From Strongylocentrotus purpuratus (lineage: Eukaryota > Echinodermata > Echinoidea > Camarodonta > Strongylocentrotidae), in contig NW_022145551.1 of NCBI RefSeq assembly GCF_000002235.5, forward strand, positions 2,049,501-2,113,500: 64,000 nt of DNA, in the 5' to 3' direction. The notes below the pieces were generated by a model. The model ran no database searches, was not told the DNA's origin, and saw only the letters and a list, made by a program, of their open reading frames with translations. A program made the translations under genes and the position numbers. Below, in pieces: positions 35,401-48,499 of this stretch. Position 1 is the stretch's first letter, and the number at the start of each line of letters is the position of its first letter.

Positions 35401-37476
35401 AAGCAAAGTAACGACGGTTTCACTGCATTACACCTTGCTGCCTTCAGTGGCTATCTTGATGTCACCAAATATCTCGTCAGCCAAGGAGCTGAGGTGAATA
35501 AGGAAGATAATGACAATGAAACTGCATTACACTGTGCTTCTCAGAATGGTCATTTTGATGTCATCAAATATCTCGTCGGCCAAGGAGGTGATGTGAACAA
35601 GCAAAATAACGGCGGTTTCACTGCATTACACCTTGCTGCCCAGAAGGGTCACCTTGATGTCACCAAATATCTCATCAGTCAAGGAGCTGATGTGAAAAGG
35701 GAAAGTAATAACGGTTTCACTGCATTACACAAAGCTGCCTCCAATGGTCATTTTGATGTTACCAAATATCTCATCAGCCAAGGAGCTGAGGTGAATAAGG
35801 CAGATAATGACGGTGAAACTGCATTACACATTGCTGCCCAGAAGGGTCACCTTGATGTCACCAAATATCTCATCAGTCAAGGAGCTGATGTGAAAAGGGA
35901 AAGTAATAACGGTTTCACTGCATTGCACAAAGCTGCCTTCAATGGTCATTTTGATGTCACCAAACATCTCATCAGCCAAGGAGCTGATGTGAATGAGGGT
36001 CATAATGACGGTAGAACTGCATTACACCTTTCTGCTCAGGAGGGTCACCTTGATGTCATCAAATATATCATCAGACAAGGAGCTGATGTGAATCAGGAAG
36101 ATAATGACGGTGAAACAGCATTACACCTAGCTGCCTTCAATGGTCATTTTGATGTCACCAAACATCTCATCAGCCAAGGAGCTGATGTGAATGAGGGTCA
36201 TAATGACGGTAGAACTGCATTACACCTTTCTGCTCAGGAGGGTCACCTTGATGTCATCAAATATATCATCAGACAAGGAGCTGATGTGAATCAGGAAGAT
36301 AATGACGGTGAAACAGCATTACACCTAGCTGCCTTCAATGGTCATTTTGATGTCACCAAACATCTCATCAGCCAAGGAGCTGATGTGAATGAGGGTCATA
36401 ATGACGGTAGAACTGCATTACACCTTTCTGCTCAGGAGGGTCACCTTGGTGTCACCAAATATCTTATCAGTCAAGAAGCTGATGTGGAAAAGGAAAGTAA
36501 CGACGGTTTCACTGCATTACACCTAGCTGATTTCAGTGGCCATCTTGATGTCACCAAATATCTCATCAGTCTAGGAGCTGATGTGATTAAGGAAGATACC
36601 TACGGCAGGACAGCATTACACGGTGCTTCTCAAAATGGTCACATTGATGTCACCGAATACCTCATAAGTCAAGGAGATGATGTGAATAAGCAAAGTAACG
36701 ACGATTTCACTGCATTACACCTTGCTGCCTTCAGTGGCCATCTTGATGTCACCAAATATCTCATCAGCCAAGGAGCTGAGGTGAATAAGGAAGATACCTA
36801 CGGTAGGACAGCATTACACGGTGCTTCTCAAAATGGTCACATTGATGTCACCGAATACCTCATAAGTCAAGGAGATGATGTGAATAAGCAAAGTAACGAC
36901 GGTTTCACTGCATTACACCTTGCTGCCTTCAGTGGCTATCTTGATGTCACCAAATATCTCATCAGCCAAGGAGCTGAGGTGAATAAGGAAGACAATGACA
37001 GTGAAACTGCATTACACGGTGCTTCTCAGAATGGTCACATTGATGTCACCGAATACCTCATAAGTCAAGGAGATGATGTGAATAAGCAAAGTAACGACGG
37101 TTTCACTGCATTACACCTTGCTGCCTTCAGTGGCTATCTTGATGTCACCAAATATCTCATCAGCCAAGGAGCTGAGGTGAATAAGGAAGACAATGACAGT
37201 GAAACTGCATTACACGGTGCTTCTCAGAATGGTCACCTTGATGTCACCAAATATCTCATGAGTCAAGGAGCTGAGGTGAATAAGGAAGATCATGATGGTA
37301 GGACGCCTTTACACTTTGCTGTTCAGAATGGTTACCTTGAAGTCGTTAAAGTCCTCCTGACAGGAGGAGCACGCTCTGACACAGAAGGCATTCAAGGACA
37401 CACACCTGTACAATTGGCTACATCCTTCGGGTACCAAAGCATCGCTGATCTATTCATCGACCGTTCATATTCCAAG
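26497..37476 (+). CDS. Exon 1: single 10.98-kb ankyrin-repeat exon
   Basis: 3,660 codons without a stop or frame break. The ATG has a strong context (A at -3, G at +4) and an in-frame TAA shortly upstream. After about 100 residues of more divergent repeats (LHKAALRGKIKKVKEFLKQG and following), the exon is a strict 99-nt array with the consensus G-TALH-AA--GHLDVTKYLISQGA-VN. The TALH and GHLDV/KYL positions are the normal helix-turn residues of ankyrin repeats. The last repeats diverge again (TPLHFAVQNGYLEVVKVLL, HTPVQLATSFG), as expected of a C-terminal cap. The donor TCCAAG|GTAAAA lies at 37477. If it is not used, the frame continues only to a stop at 37624-37626. Confidence 0.95.
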
Positions 37477-40400
37477 GTAAAAACATTAACAAAAATTCAT
37501 GTCGAATTCATTTACCTTGATGTATTTAATACATGCATGAATATAACAATTACTGAAAGTCAATTAAGTGAATATTTATATAACAAAATTTCCGACTTGA
37601 TCAGCTCGATCTTGTATCACCAATAATAAACGTCCGTAATTATACACTGTATCACCAGTAAGGCTTCAAAGCTGTTTTTTATAGACCTTATAGACTAGGT
37701 TTAATGTTTACTTAAAACTTATTCGAATCATTGAATTTAATTGATCACATGGCAGTACTTGTGTCCACATAGATTTGGCTGCCTTTTTTCTTAAATCCAG
37801 CTCGCCCAGAATGATTTAACTGATATCCATCTTGCCATACAACACGGTCAAACCGCCATCATTGAGAAGTTAGTTTCTGAGGGAGCCGATCTCAACGTCC
37901 AGTCACCTGATGGCCAGACGTGTCTCCATGAAGCCATTAAACTCTGCTACAAAAGCGTGAAAATTGTGCAAATGACTGCCACACTAACAAAGGTGAGCCA
38001 TACCCCAGTAATATCAACGAGACCGATACCAAACCGATGAGAGTTTGAACAACAAATTACATTACGGCCAAATATTGGTCAGTTTTGGAGTGTACATGGA
38101 TTTGTTGTGGCGGTGTCTATGATTATCCTGCTCTTCTATGGCCATTAGTGAATACTAGAATCTGATACCCGTGATTGGCCCAATAAAATGTATTACGTTG
38201 GTGTGTGGGAGTGTGTTTGTGTGCGTCACCACCAGTCCCCACTTAAGACATACACGTAAATAACAGCATCTGCACAAATTTTGTATGATTATAAAATCAA
38301 CATATACTAAGCTTCTTTATTAAAGCACATATATAACCAGGAGTGAACTATAGGTCAAGGCACCTGATACATACAAGAAAATACGTGAAAAGGCTGGTTG
38401 AGATGAAACACCGATGTTCACATGAACTGAATGGCTTAAAGTTGTCCGACTGACTCAGTCTGTATACATAAGACATCGCTGTCCACTTTGAGAATCCGGT
38501 TCGGGCGATTACTAGCGGCCTGGTGTCCAGGTAAAGCCCAAAGGAACGGCTGTAAAAAGGGATTTACTCTTTTTGTTAACCCTTAAAAACTAACAAACGT
38601 AAGCCATATAATACAGATTATACATATACATACATGATAGAGTAGATGTACTTGTATACACCCCCATCGCCTTGTTCCCAAACCTTCCGATAGTCATTCC
38701 ATGTAAAACTGTCAACATAAATGAGCCTCAGCTTGTAGCTCTCTAATTACATGATATATGGTACTTCACACTTATTTTTACTGATGCATAACATCGTTAC
38801 ATAACATATTCAATGATCCCTTTCAATATTTAACTTCAAGAGATATGCATCCATGGTAAAATAAGGTAAACTATAGAGTTATTGATTAATTTTAACCTTT
38901 TCTTCTTCAATTCTAAGATCTTCAAAATGATTACTTTATCAGACAACGTCAACATACATGTATAAGGGAAATCATTGTATTAAAAATCAAACAGTCATAT
39001 TTGAACTTACGTTATCTCCTATGTACGCGGTCCAAAAACTGCAGAGCGGCATTGGCGTGGTCCTGTAGAGGCTTGGTTCTCTCTTGTGGCTTATTTAAGG
39101 ATCTTAATGCTAGGAGTCCACTGGGCCAGCGCCAGTTGGTGCCAGTTTGCGCCAATGCAATTTACTGTGGCGCCTAGTGTCGCCAATAAGGTGCCCAGTG
39201 GCGTGTAGTGGCTCAAACTGCCTCCCAACTGGCTCGTGGTGGCCCATAACGGCACCAAATTTGAATGTGGCGGCAAGAAAATTTCAAAATGTTTGAAATT
39301 TTCGTCGCGCCACTTGCATCGAGCAATCAGCGCCAAGTGTCCGCCAAGTGGCACCAAATGGCGCGAACATATCGTCCTTTGGCGCAAACAATCCGCCTAT
39401 TGGAATCCACTGGAATGTAATGGCGCGCGCCAAGTTGCGCCAATTTAGTAGAGATGTGTTCATGCAGCAGCTGAGGAGGGTCTGAACCAGGTAGCCGATG
39501 GCCGGTATTTATATAGTCGGCAAGTAGCGCCAAGCGGCGGCAAATTCAAACCAATTTGGCGACCTTTGGCACAAACTAATCACCAAGTGCCGCAAAGTAG
39601 CCGTCTATTGGCGCGAATGGCGCCAACAGGGTGAATTTTGGAATCAAATGGCCGTGTAATGGCGCGAACTGGCGCGAACTGGCGCAACATTTTGGAGCAA
39701 GCCGGGTGGCATTTGGCGCACGCCATATGGCACCCAGTTTATTCCACTTGGCGACACATGCCGAGCGGACATTAATTCGGCGCCACAGCGAGCCACTACG
39801 CGCCAATCACATAATCTTTGGCGCGAACTGGCACCAACTGGCGCTGGCCCAGTGGACTCCTAGCATAAGGTAAATTCTGAGAACAAATACCCATTAGCCT
39901 GACACGTTTCTCCAAGCTCACACCACGCCCTATGTACAGCTCACTCTCACCCAGTCTTTACGCTCCACAGACTCATAGGGCATTGCCTACATGGTGCGAA
40001 CCATGCCTTCAACTCACATAACGATACAATAGGCAACTACATGATTGAACCACTGACCTCTACACATGGACGGATCATCGCCCATTCCCTCCCGTGCTAA
40101 CGCTTGAAGTGGGCTCGCACGCGCGGCGGCCATTTTACACTTCCAAGAGCGATACGGCTCACTACACGTTAAGTACTAAAATGCTGTATTAGTGACCGTT
40201 TATATACCATTTTTGTATATTTTCTGGCATTACCTGGGATCGCTTCAGTTTTTATTATTATAAGAGGCCTTAGAAGTTAAATCAAGCCCCTTGTTTTATT
40301 ATTCTCTAGAAAGAAAACATACAAATGCATAATTAATTGTACACGATGCAAGTTGAGGTTCCCTAACACTTTCTCAAACTCCTCGAAGGCTATCCCGCTT

Positions 40401-40963
40401 CCTCTCTCTCCCTCCCATCTCTCTCTCTCTCTCTCTCTCTCGATATTAATGTTCATTTTACTTTAATATTGTCAGCCAATTATTTTTGAATATATTGTAC
40501 CCTCTTCTTCTCTTTGTACTTTTAAGTGCATTGCAATCCTCCTCATTTCTCTCTCTTTCTAACTGTTTCTCTAATTCTAACTGCTTTCTCACTAGTGTAT
40601 ACCATTTTATTATCTCTCTCTCTCATTCTAACTGCTCACTCTATCTCTCTCAATCTGTATTTTTCTTTCTCTCCTTCTCTTTCTAACTGCTCTCTCATTC
40701 TATATTTGTATGTCTTTCCAACAGCTCACTCTCTCCCTAACTGTACTATATCTATTATCCGTTCTTCTATCTGCTCTCTGTCTTTCTAACTTTCGTTCTA
40801 TACGTAATATTTCTCCCCTTCGTACATCTACAGACTACATCAGAAGGTTTATTCCAGACTGTAAAAAGTGTTTCAGTATTTCTAATTAAATTAAATTAAA
40901 TTGATCATCATGACATCTAGACATCTGTTTAAAAAAATTGTCTTTCTTTGTAGTAGTAGTACA

Positions 40964-41006
<43 letters not shown>

Positions 41007-44000
41007 CCTATAACAGGTGACCCGTGAATTAAGGAATGTAGGAAATTCAGATACTTCCACAGTTCTAGAAGAATAAAGACTACTAGTACTAAAGTAAACC
41101 GATGGTGGGAGTCTGAATACAATTCAGAGAAAATAAAATAAGCTCAATGCTACTCGAATTTTTAACTAATTACTTATTATATTTGTATGCATAAACGTCA
41201 ATAGAGTCACTTATACTGTATTAGCATGACGTTAAATGGGGTAAATATATGATAAATATACAAATAATACCCTTTTCAAGTAAGATACTCGTTGTTAACT
41301 TTAGTTTAAGACGTTATCGTGACTGTCAATTTCAAGTTACAATTAACAAGATAATATAATTAATTATGACTAGTAGACTAAACGTTAGAAATTGAATCTA
41401 CTTAGTCTAGTCAAAATCTACTACAAAATATTACATAGCGTGGCATTTGATTGCTATAGATTTTAGTATAGAATTATCAGCAATTGAAATGATCAGAATC
41501 AGATTGAATTGCATTTCCATTGGCATTATGCCATACGTGATACGTACATGAAATACAACACATAGGACTACACAGAGCGCTAGACGCCAACTACTTCCGA
41601 CTTCCAACCTGCTTTTAAAATACATAGAAAACATAGCTGAACTTTCGAATGTAATGTCCGTCAACATTCTTTATAATACTGGTTTGAGCAATTAATTGCA
41701 GCACATGTAGGCATTTTCAACAATTACATTCCTCAAAACAAAGTTCAGAAACAGAACCAGCAGTCGAATTGTACACAAATCTGTATTCCAACCCTCTCGC
41801 ACGTCGATTTTTCGGAAGTGCAACATGGCGGACCCACGCAGTCAGTTCTGTGAGCCAATGAAATGTCCAGGTGTAAAGGTCAGTGGCTTGAACGCATCGC
41901 ATTCCTTTCCCTAAACAGCTGATTGCGGTTTACCGGCCTTTATACCCGGCGCATTTTGACAGTGTGAGTGGGGACGTTTACAACGAAAATAGAGATTTCC
42001 ACTACTGTGATTCCAAGAGGCAGCGTTGAATTATATGCGTATGATCCTCGTCCACCCTGACTATTGATGGGCAATACTGTTCCACTAATACAAAAAGTAT
42101 ATTTGTTTATATGTTCCAGATCTCTGATGAGTATTACAAGGGCGAACTATCTCCTGAGAAGGCCTTAGTGTTCTTTCTCCTAGATAATGGAGCCAAGTTA
42201 GATGTGAAGGATGAGATGGGCAACCTACCAATCCAGTATGCCAAGGACGAAGTGATCAAACAAATGATTTTGTCTAGGTGATTCTTTCAGGTCTAAAATA
42301 ATAATCGTCCTATCAGCCATGGCACTTGTACGACGAGAGATTTATCAAAGCGCAAGGAAATAATGCGTATTTCCATTTTGCTCTTTTGAAACTAGGTTAT
42401 GGAATGACATATCCTCAAAAAAGAAAGTCAAGTAAGAATCTTAACAGTTGATCATAATTAAAGAAATTTGTGTTGTTCGGACAATTATTGTAAATTATGT
42501 GACAACTGTTACAATTAATATTTAAGGGGCTATAAGTCCTATGTAGACTACTTCATCTTTGTTTTCCCTCTACTCTTCTACTGAGATAGACAGTATATTA
42601 TCTAACTGTGGTTCTTTTAAAGTTTTTATTTTGTGTGTATTGTATTTCACGGCATTACCAGGTGCAAATATGTATTTTCTTTTCTTTTCACGCTTAATGC
42701 TAAGATTAAGGCCTCATTTTGTTTATATTATAGTCCAGGCATTTCGTGAAAAAAAGGGGTCAACCTCCCACTAATTGCAACAGAAAGTCTGTCAACTGTT
42801 TTATACCCAGAAATATGTCCTCTATAACATATCAAAAGTCTTAAGGAATCCTGGTGGGGGAAAGTTCCGTGGCGGCCATTTTTCAAAATGGCCGCCATGT
42901 ATAACTACTGTTATACAATTCTGGGGATTACGTTTTAACAGCACCTCATTTTACCATGCATAGGGTGTTATATGAAAGACAATTACATTTCCTACAAGAT
43001 GATACCTCATTCAATAGGTTTTGGATAGATTTGCTTACCAATTTTGAGCCAAAAGTGTGATTTTTTACCATTTTTTCAAAAATATGAATTGCGCCAAAAT
43101 ACATATTTCTCCATATTTATTTGATTATTATGCTAACCAACTTGAAACTTACTGAAAAACTGCTCAGCATCCTGGTTGATATCATATCTAAATTTCAAGT
43201 CTATTACTATTCAAACTAAAAAGTTATAGCGCTCTAAAGTTGAAACTTTGTTATGAGCCAAAATGGCAAATTTGGTTGCTACATGTAAGGGCTATCTTCT
43301 CCTTAGCAACGGTAACATATTGGCGTGAGAAATAGAATATATCACGAGAAATTGCTATCACCAAGCAGATGACTACTTTTATAGGAAGTATGATGTCAAA
43401 CGATGCATTTTCATCCTATTTTAATGATAAATATCGCTTAGTTCCCATTGCTATGGTAATAATATGCCTAGCAACCGATATAAAACACGTATTTTTGTTG
43501 TAAATCTAATATTTCCCATATCTCTGCTTCTAAATAACATAGAGTTTTGATTTTAAGTGCTAAACATACATTTCCAGGGACAAGGAATCAAATTAATTAA
43601 ATTGTAATGAGCTAAACCTAGCCAAAAAGCCGAAACGGCAGCCATTTTCCAAAATGGCCGCCATAAACCTGATATTTCGCAATATCTCCACTTCTAGATG
43701 ACTTAGGGCTTTGATTTTCAGTGCTAAATATACATTTTCTGGGCCCAGGAATCCTTTGAAACACATTTCAATGAGCTAAACCTGACCAAAAAGCCGAAAT
43801 GGCAGCCATTTTCCCAAATGGCTGCCATAAACCTGATAATTCCCAATATTTCTGCTTCTAAAGGCTTAGAATTTTAGTGAAAAAAATACATTTTCTGGGG
43901 CTAGGAATCCAAGGACACACATTTCAATAAGCTAAACCTGACCAAACAGCATTATTCTGAGGATGTGTCAACTATATACCACGGCATGCCGTATGCCTGA

Positions 44001-47000
44001 TGGACAACGTACATGTATAGGTCATAATTATTATAATACTGCATGTAGTTACCATAGCCTCAGACTACTATCTTCGATCCATCAATCTTCCTCAAAAAGT
44101 CTATTCATCGTCATCACTGGCACATGCAACTTGGGTTGAGTTCGTGCATGCTGACCCTCTACAGTACCACATGCAGCTGAGCACTCTATGCTCTGCTTCT
44201 TGTAGGTGCACTTCAGACTGCTGCAGTCTGTCTGGCAATTGCAGGGGATCATCTTGAGGAGCTCTTCCGGAGCTGGTATCAAGTCCGTCTGTACGGGCAC
44301 GTCTTCTCCACCGATTTCCCGCCAACCCCAGTCATCTGGTCGTAGCTCATCAGCTGCAATGCCCTTCTACTGCCGGACCTGGTAGTAGACACGAAGGCTG
44401 TGGTGTTTCGCTGCTGCTGATGTGGGCAGTAGACTTTGGGGTTGCACATGAGAAATGCTGGAGGCGACCTTCTAGCAGAACCGCTTATGTCGCGCCACGT
44501 TGAGTGACTCTGCAGGCTTCCCATTGTACAGGCATGCCAAGGCTTTCTCTCTTGCTTCGATCTACAACATCGTCGGTGGACGCTGTCGGTCTGTCAAACA
44601 CAATTGCTTGTTAACGGAAGTACGCACTGGTTTTGAATTTGTGAAGGGAAGCTCCGTTGTCAATGCCATACACGCGGGAAGTAGTATCACATCCCAGGAG
44701 AGCGTGCATGAAGAAAATGTGCTGTGATACATCGGGGCCTAACTGCTGTTTGACAGACTTCATGTTCCAGACACGCGGTTTCTTCACATTCTTCTTTGGC
44801 TCGGGTTGAAAGAACAGGTCACATGACTCGAGGTTGGTGTGGTAGAAGAGCAGGATGAGTAGATCTGTGTTATCTCCGATCAGCACAGTATCAGTGGTGG
44901 CTGCAGACTCCACTGCCTTCTGCACTATGAGGAGATCAGCGTCACCTGCAGCATGATGTGTCTGGCAGTTCTTTGCCCGTAGTTTGGTGCTGAGCATGTT
45001 GATAAAGTGCTGCGTATTTGTCTTGTTTGCCAGGAATTGTTCCTTTTTCATTGTGGCCTACATATCTTCATCAAACGTCACCGTTGCTCCAGCATTCCCT
45101 CTTGCACATCTTTGGTGTGCTGTGCCCTTTGTTGATGTACCATCATATCCATCAAACACGACTGTTGCCTGTCCATACTTCTTTGTGACATACTCTGTGT
45201 ATTGCGTGCAGATACCTTTGTATGTTGAGCCACGTGCCCATGGAATGCGCTGAACTAGTGCCCCACCACCCAACACGTAGTGGACTTGTCCTGTGATTCC
45301 TGGTGCATCCTTTGTCAGGAGTGTCCAGATAGCATCTACTAGCACTGGCTTCTGTGGCTGTCGGAGCAGCAGTGTTGAATCAAACAGAGCTGGTGGGAAA
45401 CTGCACAGCTCATATTTGAACACAGACTCTAGAGCCTCTGGAGCTTTTGCAGCAATTGTCAGTCGCTCAAGAAGCAGCTGAGGATCCACTTGTACTGCCT
45501 CACCATCAATCTTTACTGCCGATTTCAAAGCCAAGGTGATGGCCCGATCCTCCCTCTTCCTCCACATTTTCTTGAATGTGTAGTCAGCAGCAATTTGTCC
45601 ATCCATTTTGGTCAGGATTGCTGTTCCAACAGTTTTTGATGAGTCCACATTGACTTTGCTGGTTGCATGTACCCCTGTCAAAATGCTGAGCAAGCTCGGA
45701 TCTGAACTGAAGGGTGATCTCTCTTTCAGACAGCTGATAACTGCATGTGTGTCTTTCATGTCACGTGCTTGTCTAGCATTTGTCATGTCCTGGTTTTGTT
45801 CACCAGAGTTATAGTTGACACCTGTGAGCTGTTGCATAGCATTGTTGACTTCAGCACAGGCAGGCACGGAGAGCAGCCATATGAGATGCTGCTGTTCTGT
45901 CATGCCTCGCCCTCTCGTCAGGCCACCGCTGGTCTTCATACTCCTCATTAGGACCTGTTCGATGGTGAGATCTACGGACAGACCAGCCCATAGGCGATTA
46001 CTTCTTCTGACAACATGGAACCCTTCTTCGAATCGTTGGTACACATCTGGATGTTTGATCCTTGAGCTTGCTCATTCGCTGCACATAGAGGCGGATCGAT
46101 TTGGTGTAGAGGTTGTGCCCAGAGGCTGCCAGGTAGGGCAACATTTCTGACACAGCTTCAAGGTGCAACGCCCAGTTGCCAATGCGCTCTGCTCTAATAA
46201 ACTCCCGTAGTATGTCAACCATCTCCATGTACTGTAGCCAAAGTGTGGCGGTCCTAGAGGACCTCAAGGATTTGGTTCTGGCCCGGAGGAGCTTCTTGAT
46301 TCTGGTTAAAACATCAGCTTGGCAGAACTCCTCTGCAGACACAGAACCTTCCATCAGATTCTTGTAGAGGGCAGCAAATTCATCAAGATCAGTGTTTCCA
46401 GTTCCGTTTGTCGTAAGCTCATCATCTGGTGACACTGTTACCTCATTGGTCTCCTCCACTTCATGTGGATCTGCAGATGATTGAGGGAGTGGCATACCAA
46501 GTGCGTCTGACAAAATCAAGGCGTTCAGTGCTGCATCAACAAGTAGATGTCCCCGTATTGCTCGTGCAATAGCCTTGCTTGACATCATGTGAACCACCGC
46601 GTTGTCTGCATAGATTGCTTCCCAAGAAACTGTGTGAAAGCCTCCCAGGCGCAAAACTATGTCATTCAAAACACTTCCTGTGGGCTCAGTCTCGATGATC
46701 ATGAGGGCTTTCCACCATAGTGGTTGGTCAAAGGTGATGGTGGGCGTAACACCATGGCGACAAGCATGCTCACACACAAACTTCAGTGTGGAATAGAGCG
46801 CAAGTGACATCGCTGGGATTCATGTCGATCTTTGGGAGAAACATCACCGATGATTTCCCGGGGTGGTCACCATGATGCACTAGCTGCATCAGTCCAGACC
46901 ATGCCGGTCTTGGTGAGGTGAACATAACGGATGTCTTCCACAGGAGATCAAGGTCTGCAGTTGGGTCCTTTCCCCTTCCGGTATGCCAGTGTTGTCATAC

Positions 47001-48468
47001 CGCGGCTCTCTTCTTTGTGGTAATGGAAAGGAATTCGTCCCACCGTGGAGATATCGTTGGAGGTGCATGACCTGCCCCCTGAGGGTATGTCTGCTGGTCT
47101 TGGTGGCTGGGGTTATGGCAGCAATCATCCCCATGCCATGGAATGTATTGTTACCATCACGGGTAAGGATGTTGTGGTCTACATTGTCTGCAGCATACTG
47201 GACAAACTCCGAACTGAAATCAGGGTTGTCTGTTCCATGAGACATCACAGCATTAGTTAACACTGCAGACCTGGTAGTACACTGCATCTGCAGCATGAAG
47301 GTCATGCACATGGAGAACACGGGCTTTGACTGTTTCTGCCCAGGCATCCTTCCTTTCGTCACAGGATTCCAAGATATTGTCCTTGAATAATTATGACCTA
47401 TACATGTACGTTATCCATTAGGCATACGGCATGCCATGGTATATAGTTGACACATCCTCAGAATAATGCTATTTGGTCAGGTTTAGCTTATTGAAATGTG
47501 TGTCTTTGGATTCCTATCCCCAGAAAATGTACGTTTTGCACTAAAATTCTAAGCCTTTAGAAGCAGAAATATTGGGAATTATCAGGTTTATGGCAGCCAT
47601 TTGGGAAAATGGCTGCCATTTCGGCTTTTTGGTCAGGTTTAGCTCATTGAAATGTGTTTCGAAGGATTCCTGGGCCCAGCAAATTAGCACTTAAAATCAA
47701 AACTCTATGTTATTTATAAGCAGAGATATGGGAAATATTAGATTTACAACAAAAATATGTGTTTTATATCGGTCGCTAGGCATATTATTACCATAGCAAC
47801 GGGAACTAAGCGATAATTATCATTAAAATAGGATGAAAATGCATCATTTGACATCATTCTTCCTACAAAAGTAGTCATCTGCTTGGAGATAGCAATTTCT
47901 CGTGATATATTCTATTTCTCACGCCAATATGTTACTGTTGCTAAGGAGAAGATAGCCCTTAGCAACCAAATTTGCCATTTTGGCTCATAACAAAGTGTCA
48001 ACTTTAGAGCACTATAACTTTTTAGTTTGAGTAGTAATAGACTTGAAATTTGGTTATGATGTCAACCAGGATGCTGAACAGTTTTTCAGCAAGTTTCAAG
48101 TCAGTTAGCATAATAGTCAAATAAATATGGAGAAATATGTATTTTGGCGCAATTCATATTTTTGAAAAAAATGGTAAAAAATCACACTTTTGGCTCAAAA
48201 TTGGTAAGCAAATCAGCCTGAAAGCTATTGAATGAGGTCTCATCTTGTAGGAAATGTAATTGTCTTTCATATAACACCCTATGCATGGTAAAATGAGGTG
48301 CTGTTAAAAAGTAATCCCCAGAATTGTACAACAGTAGTTATACTTTTTTTTTTTTTTTTTGGTCTCGAAATTTGAAATTTGACATTTCGCTCCGTTGGGG
48401 GGGGGGGGGGTAAGGTCACCTTTTTTAGGTCAGCCATGGGAATATTTTTTTTTTTTTTTTTAATTAGA

Positions 48469-48499
<31 letters not shown>

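Noticed and set aside
44500..46367. Plus-strand frames across 44500-46367
   Set aside because: Antisense shadows of the decayed transposon gene, whose minus-strand reading shows consistent motifs.
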